Source: Chloroflexota bacterium
GTDB taxonomy: Bacteria > Chloroflexota > UBA6077 > JADZDV01
Length of the DNA stretch: 8,113 nt
Assembly: GCA_020850915.1 (NCBI GenBank)
Contig: JADZDV010000078.1
Location: 1 to 8,113 of the forward strand
Direction: 5' to 3'
This document shows positions 6,288-8,113 of this stretch, piece by piece; positions within the stretch are counted from its first letter, which is position 1; each line of letters opens with the position of its first letter. The position numbers and the translations under genes are program-made. The notes beneath the pieces are model-generated. The model saw nothing but the letters and a program-made list of their open reading frames with translations, was not told the origin of the DNA and made no database searches.

Positions 6288-7211
6288 ATGGCAGTCGAGG
6301 CAGCGCCGTTCTCGGCACCTGGCGTGGCGGCGCCGCCGGCCCCGCGGCGGGGACGCTCTCCGCTGCGGCTCTTCCTGACCAACAAGAAGGCGGTCATCGG
6401 CGCGACGATGCTGGCAACGGCGATCTCCGTCGCCATCCTCGCACCGCTGCTCAGTCCACAGGATCCCCTGGCCCAGGAGCTGACGCTGCGCCTACGCGGA
6501 CCGTTCTGGGAGGAGAACGCGCGGGCCGGCTACCTGCTCGGCACGGACCATGTCGGCCGCGACATTCTCACGCGTCTGTTCTACGGCGCCCGCTACTCAC
6601 TGGCCATCGCGGCGGTCTCCGTCTCCATCTCGCTGACCGTCGGCGTCCTCCTGGGACTGGTGGCCGGCTATTTCGGAGGGCTTGTCGACAGCTCGATCAT
6701 GCGCCTGGCTGACATCCAGCTTGGCTTTCCAACCATCCTGCTCGTGATCGCCGCGGTGGCGATCATCGGCGCGAGCATTCCGACCTTGATCCTGGTGATG
6801 GGTCTGACCAACTGGGTGATCTACGCCCGCACCGTGCGCGGGCTGGTGCTCTCAATTCGCGAGCAGGAGTTCGTCGAGGCGGCGCGCGCGCTAGGGGCTT
6901 CGCCCGGACGGATCATCGCTCGGCACGTCTTCCCCCAGACCATTCCGGTCCTGCTCGTGATCGGGACCCTCCAGTCCGGCTGGCTGATCATCCTCGAGTC
7001 GACGCTGAGCTTCCTGGGGCTGGGCATCCCGGCCCCGACCCCGAGCTGGGGCAGCATGCTCAACGACGGCGCCGACTACATCCGCGATGCCTGGTGGCTG
7101 ACTACCTTCCCAGGTCTGGCGATCATGGTCACCGTGGTGGGGGTGAACTTCCTGGGCGACGGCCTGCGAGACCTGCTCGACCCGCGCCTGCGGCGGACGC
7201 TGTCGGACTAG
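6288..7211 (+). CDS. ABC transporter permease, DppC/OppC-like
   Basis: This 307-aa inner-membrane protein is the second pore subunit and partner of the preceding permease. It has an Ala/Pro-rich cytoplasmic N-terminus (1-25), a first membrane segment (about 36-54), the DppC signature LGTDHVGRD (84-92) followed by LTRLFYGARYSL, four or five further membrane segments, and the EAA loop at about 194-213 (EFVEAARALGASP). The end carries LSFLGLGIPAPTPSWG and LGDGLRDLLDPRLR, both standard for DppC. The ATG at 6288 is the only usable in-frame start after the upstream stop; AAAGGA (6272-6277) lies 10 bases away, and a stronger AGGAGG at 6265-6270 is rather distant. No DppD/DppF-type ATPase gene follows, which is unusual; oxidoreductase genes come next. 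Confidence 0.95.
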   Translation: MAVEAAPFSAPGVAAPPAPRRGRSPLRLFLTNKKAVIGATMLATAISVAILAPLLSPQDPLAQELTLRLRGPFWEENARAGYLLGTDHVGRDILTRLFYGARYSLAIAAVSVSISLTVGVLLGLVAGYFGGLVDSSIMRLADIQLGFPTILLVIAAVAIIGASIPTLILVMGLTNWVIYARTVRGLVLSIREQEFVEAARALGASPGRIIARHVFPQTIPVLLVIGTLQSGWLIILESTLSFLGLGIPAPTPSWGSMLNDGADYIRDAWWLTTFPGLAIMVTVVGVNFLGDGLRDLLDPRLRRTLSD

Positions 7212-7311
7212 GGTCCGCGAGGAGCGCCGGCCGCCGGGAGGGGCGGCCCGGCGGTACACTGGGATCCGCGAGCAGCGCGGGCTGCCGGGAGGGCAGGCCC
7301 GGCGCTACACT
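7211..7311 (+). repeat. Two tandem imperfect 50/51-bp hairpin repeats
   Basis: Unit 1 (7211-7260, beginning on the last base of the DppC-like stop) and unit 2 (7261-7311) differ by one indel and about seven substitutions. Each holds a GC-rich stem closing on a GGGAG-containing loop (unit 1: 7 pairs, one bulge, 4 pairs; unit 2: 5 pairs, one bulge, 4 pairs) and ends in TACACT. At the fourth pair from the loop unit 1 has C-G and unit 2 has T-A, a compensatory change; another pair beyond the bulge swaps from C-G to G-C. A degenerate partial third copy lies at 7322-7337 (13 of 16 bases match unit 2). Possible roles are transcript stabilisation, partial termination or a mobile REP-like element. TACACT also resembles a -10 hexamer, but I see no matching -35. 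Confidence 0.7.
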
Positions 7312-7350
7312 GGCCAGCGGAGCGGGCCTCCCGGAGGATGGGAGCGCTTT

Positions 7351-7369
7351 CCCGGGGATCGGTCCCGGG
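7351..7369 (+). other. GC-rich stem-loop in the permease/oxidoreductase gap
   Basis: CCCGGG (7351-7356) pairs with CCCGGG (7364-7369) across a short loop. Together with the repeats at 7211-7311 it makes most of the 212-base gap 7212-7423 potentially structured. The remainder (7370-7423) contains only the Shine-Dalgarno of the next gene. No U-tract follows, so I do not call a terminator. Confidence 0.4.
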
Positions 7370-7423
7370 TCCGCTCGGCAGGCCAGACGGCGGGATCCTG
7401 GCCAGATCAGGAAGGATGACACG

Positions 7424-7741
7424 ATGAGGATCGATGGGGCGCGGGATGGTCCCGCGATCGAGCGCGGCGAGCCGGTGACCATCGAGGTGAATGGCGAGCC
7501 GCTCCAGGCGTGGGCGGGCGAGACGATCGCCACCGCGCTGCTGGCGCACGGACGCCGTACCCTGCGCTGGACCCGCGGCGGGAAGCCCCGCGGGCTGTTC
7601 TGCGCCATGGGAGTCTGTTACGACTGCCTGGTGACGGTAGGTGGACAGGGAACCGTTCGGGCCTGCCTCGTCCCGGTCGAGCCGGGCATGCGGGTCACGC
7701 TGTCGCCCCGTCCGACAGCAGGGACCTCTGCCAATGCGTGA
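7424..7741 (+). CDS. [2Fe-2S]-binding oxidoreductase subunit, HcnA/OoxA-type (Fer2_4)
   Basis: This 105-aa soluble protein is a small electron-transfer subunit. After a beta-rich start (VTIEVNGEPLQAWAGETIATALLAHG) it has LFCAMGVCYDC and VRACL, giving cysteines 60, 65, 68 and 81 spaced CX4CX2CX12C. This is the cluster pattern of the small subunits of hydrogen cyanide synthase, opine oxidases and hydroxyproline/proline dehydrogenases. In these enzymes it works with an FAD subunit and usually a third, D-amino-acid-oxidase-like subunit. The ATG at 7424 is preceded by AAGGA (7412-7416) at 7 bases; the longer open frame upstream runs through the repeats and is rejected. The last 8 bases overlap the next gene, implying translational coupling. 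The Fer2_4 family is clear; the substrate is not defined. Confidence 0.9.
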   Translation: MRIDGARDGPAIERGEPVTIEVNGEPLQAWAGETIATALLAHGRRTLRWTRGGKPRGLFCAMGVCYDCLVTVGGQGTVRACLVPVEPGMRVTLSPRPTAGTSANA

Positions 7742-8113
7742 GTCAGACGTTGCCGTTGTCGGCGCAGGTCCGGCCGGCCTGGCCGCCGCGATCGCCGCGG
7801 CGCGGGCCGGTGCACGGGTGACCGTGCTGGACGAATACCCCCGGCCCGGTGGCCAGTATTTCAAGCAGCTGCCGGCTGCTTTCAAGGTCCCGGACCGGCA
7901 GTCGCTCGACGACGACCTCAGGCGTGGGGACTCGCTGCTAGCGGCGGCCGGTCATCCGAACATCGAGCTGCTCTCCGGGACCACCGTCTGGTCGGCGAGT
8001 CGTGACCTGTCGCTCGAGCTCCTCCGCGACGAGAGCGCCGACCGGTTGCGCGCGGGCGCCGTGGTTGTGGCGACCGGTGCCTACGATCGCCCCGTCGCCT
8101 TCCCCGGCTGGGA
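7734..8113 (+). CDS. FAD-dependent oxidoreductase, HcnB/OoxA-type, 3'-truncated by the window edge
   Basis: The frame starts at ATG 7734, inside the end of the preceding gene, and is open to the right edge (126 complete codons). The visible N-terminus is a Rossmann FAD-binding fold: strand SDVAVVGAGPAGLAAAIAAA with GxGxxG at 10-15, second strand VTVLDEYPRPGGQYFKQLP with Asp33/Glu34 at the ribose-binding position and the GGQ motif at 39-41, and VVVATGAYDRPVAFPGW (110-126) containing the conserved ATG of flavin disulfide-type folds. The EYPRPGGQ and RPVAFPGW combinations are typical of the large FAD subunit of HcnB/opine oxidase/hydroxyproline dehydrogenase complexes. Family members run to roughly 400-480 aa, so most of the gene is outside the window. 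The Shine-Dalgarno is weak (AGGG at 7720-7723), consistent with coupling to the [2Fe-2S] gene. Confidence 0.9.
   Translation, partial: MRESDVAVVGAGPAGLAAAIAAARAGARVTVLDEYPRPGGQYFKQLPAAFKVPDRQSLDDDLRRGDSLLAAAGHPNIELLSGTTVWSASRDLSLELLRDESADRLRAGAVVVATGAYDRPVAFPGW

Noticed and set aside
7211..7311. CRISPR array
   Set aside because: There are only two directly adjacent imperfect copies with no unique spacers, and no cas genes are nearby.
7094..7423. Upstream extension of the [2Fe-2S] protein frame through the repeat region
   Set aside because: It overlaps the DppC-like gene and translates the hairpin repeats into Gly/Arg/Ser-rich sequence. The ATG at 7424 has a proper Shine-Dalgarno and gives a normal family length.

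Overview
The window is a GC-rich stretch of bacterial chromosome with six complete or nearly complete genes and two genes cut by its edges. Both substrate-binding lipoproteins have a lipobox Cys followed by Ala-Pro and then 65-75 residues of Ala/Pro/Thr/Ser linker. Together with Shine-Dalgarno starts and high-GC codon use, this points to Chloroflexota (Thermomicrobia/Sphaerobacter-like or an uncultured relative). The taxonomy is inferred from style, not from a marker gene.

Layout. (1) 2-547, plus strand: the C-terminal end of a multi-domain RidA/YjgF-type protein, entering from the left. (2) 566-603: a perfect 15-bp hairpin between convergent genes, probably a terminator for both strands. (3) 3265 down to 618, minus strand: a two-gene unit with a 463-aa protein made of three tandem RidA-like domains, then an NMT1/SsuA-type ABC substrate-binding lipoprotein. 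(4) 3266-3505: a divergent control region with one candidate promoter per strand, a 16-bp perfect palindrome in the minus-strand leader and a small inverted repeat over the plus-strand -10. (5) 3506-8113, plus strand: an operon-like run of a peptide/opine-type (family 5) substrate-binding lipoprotein, DppB-like and DppC-like permeases, a 105-aa [2Fe-2S] protein of the HcnA/OoxA type, and the start of an HcnB/OoxA-type FAD oxidoreductase cut by the right edge. A 212-bp gap (7212-7423) between transporter and oxidoreductase genes holds two 50/51-bp tandem repeats that fold as hairpins with compensatory changes.

How the genes may work together (inference): the family-5 transporter imports an amine-containing small molecule such as an opine, hydroxyproline-like amino acid or short peptide, and the [2Fe-2S]/FAD enzyme begins its oxidation. 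Such oxidations produce imines, the classic problem handled by RidA proteins. However, all five RidA domains visible here carry Thr or Ser where active RidA has its essential Arg. They are therefore more likely Rid4-7-like proteins of unknown activity, or binding proteins, than ordinary imine deaminases. No transporter ATPase is visible for either substrate-binding protein; it must lie outside the window or be shared.

The most notable points are the tandem Arg-less RidA proteins, present twice and flanking an orphan substrate-binding protein, their divergent pairing with an HcnAB/OoxAB-like uptake and oxidation operon, and the covarying hairpin repeats at 7211-7311.
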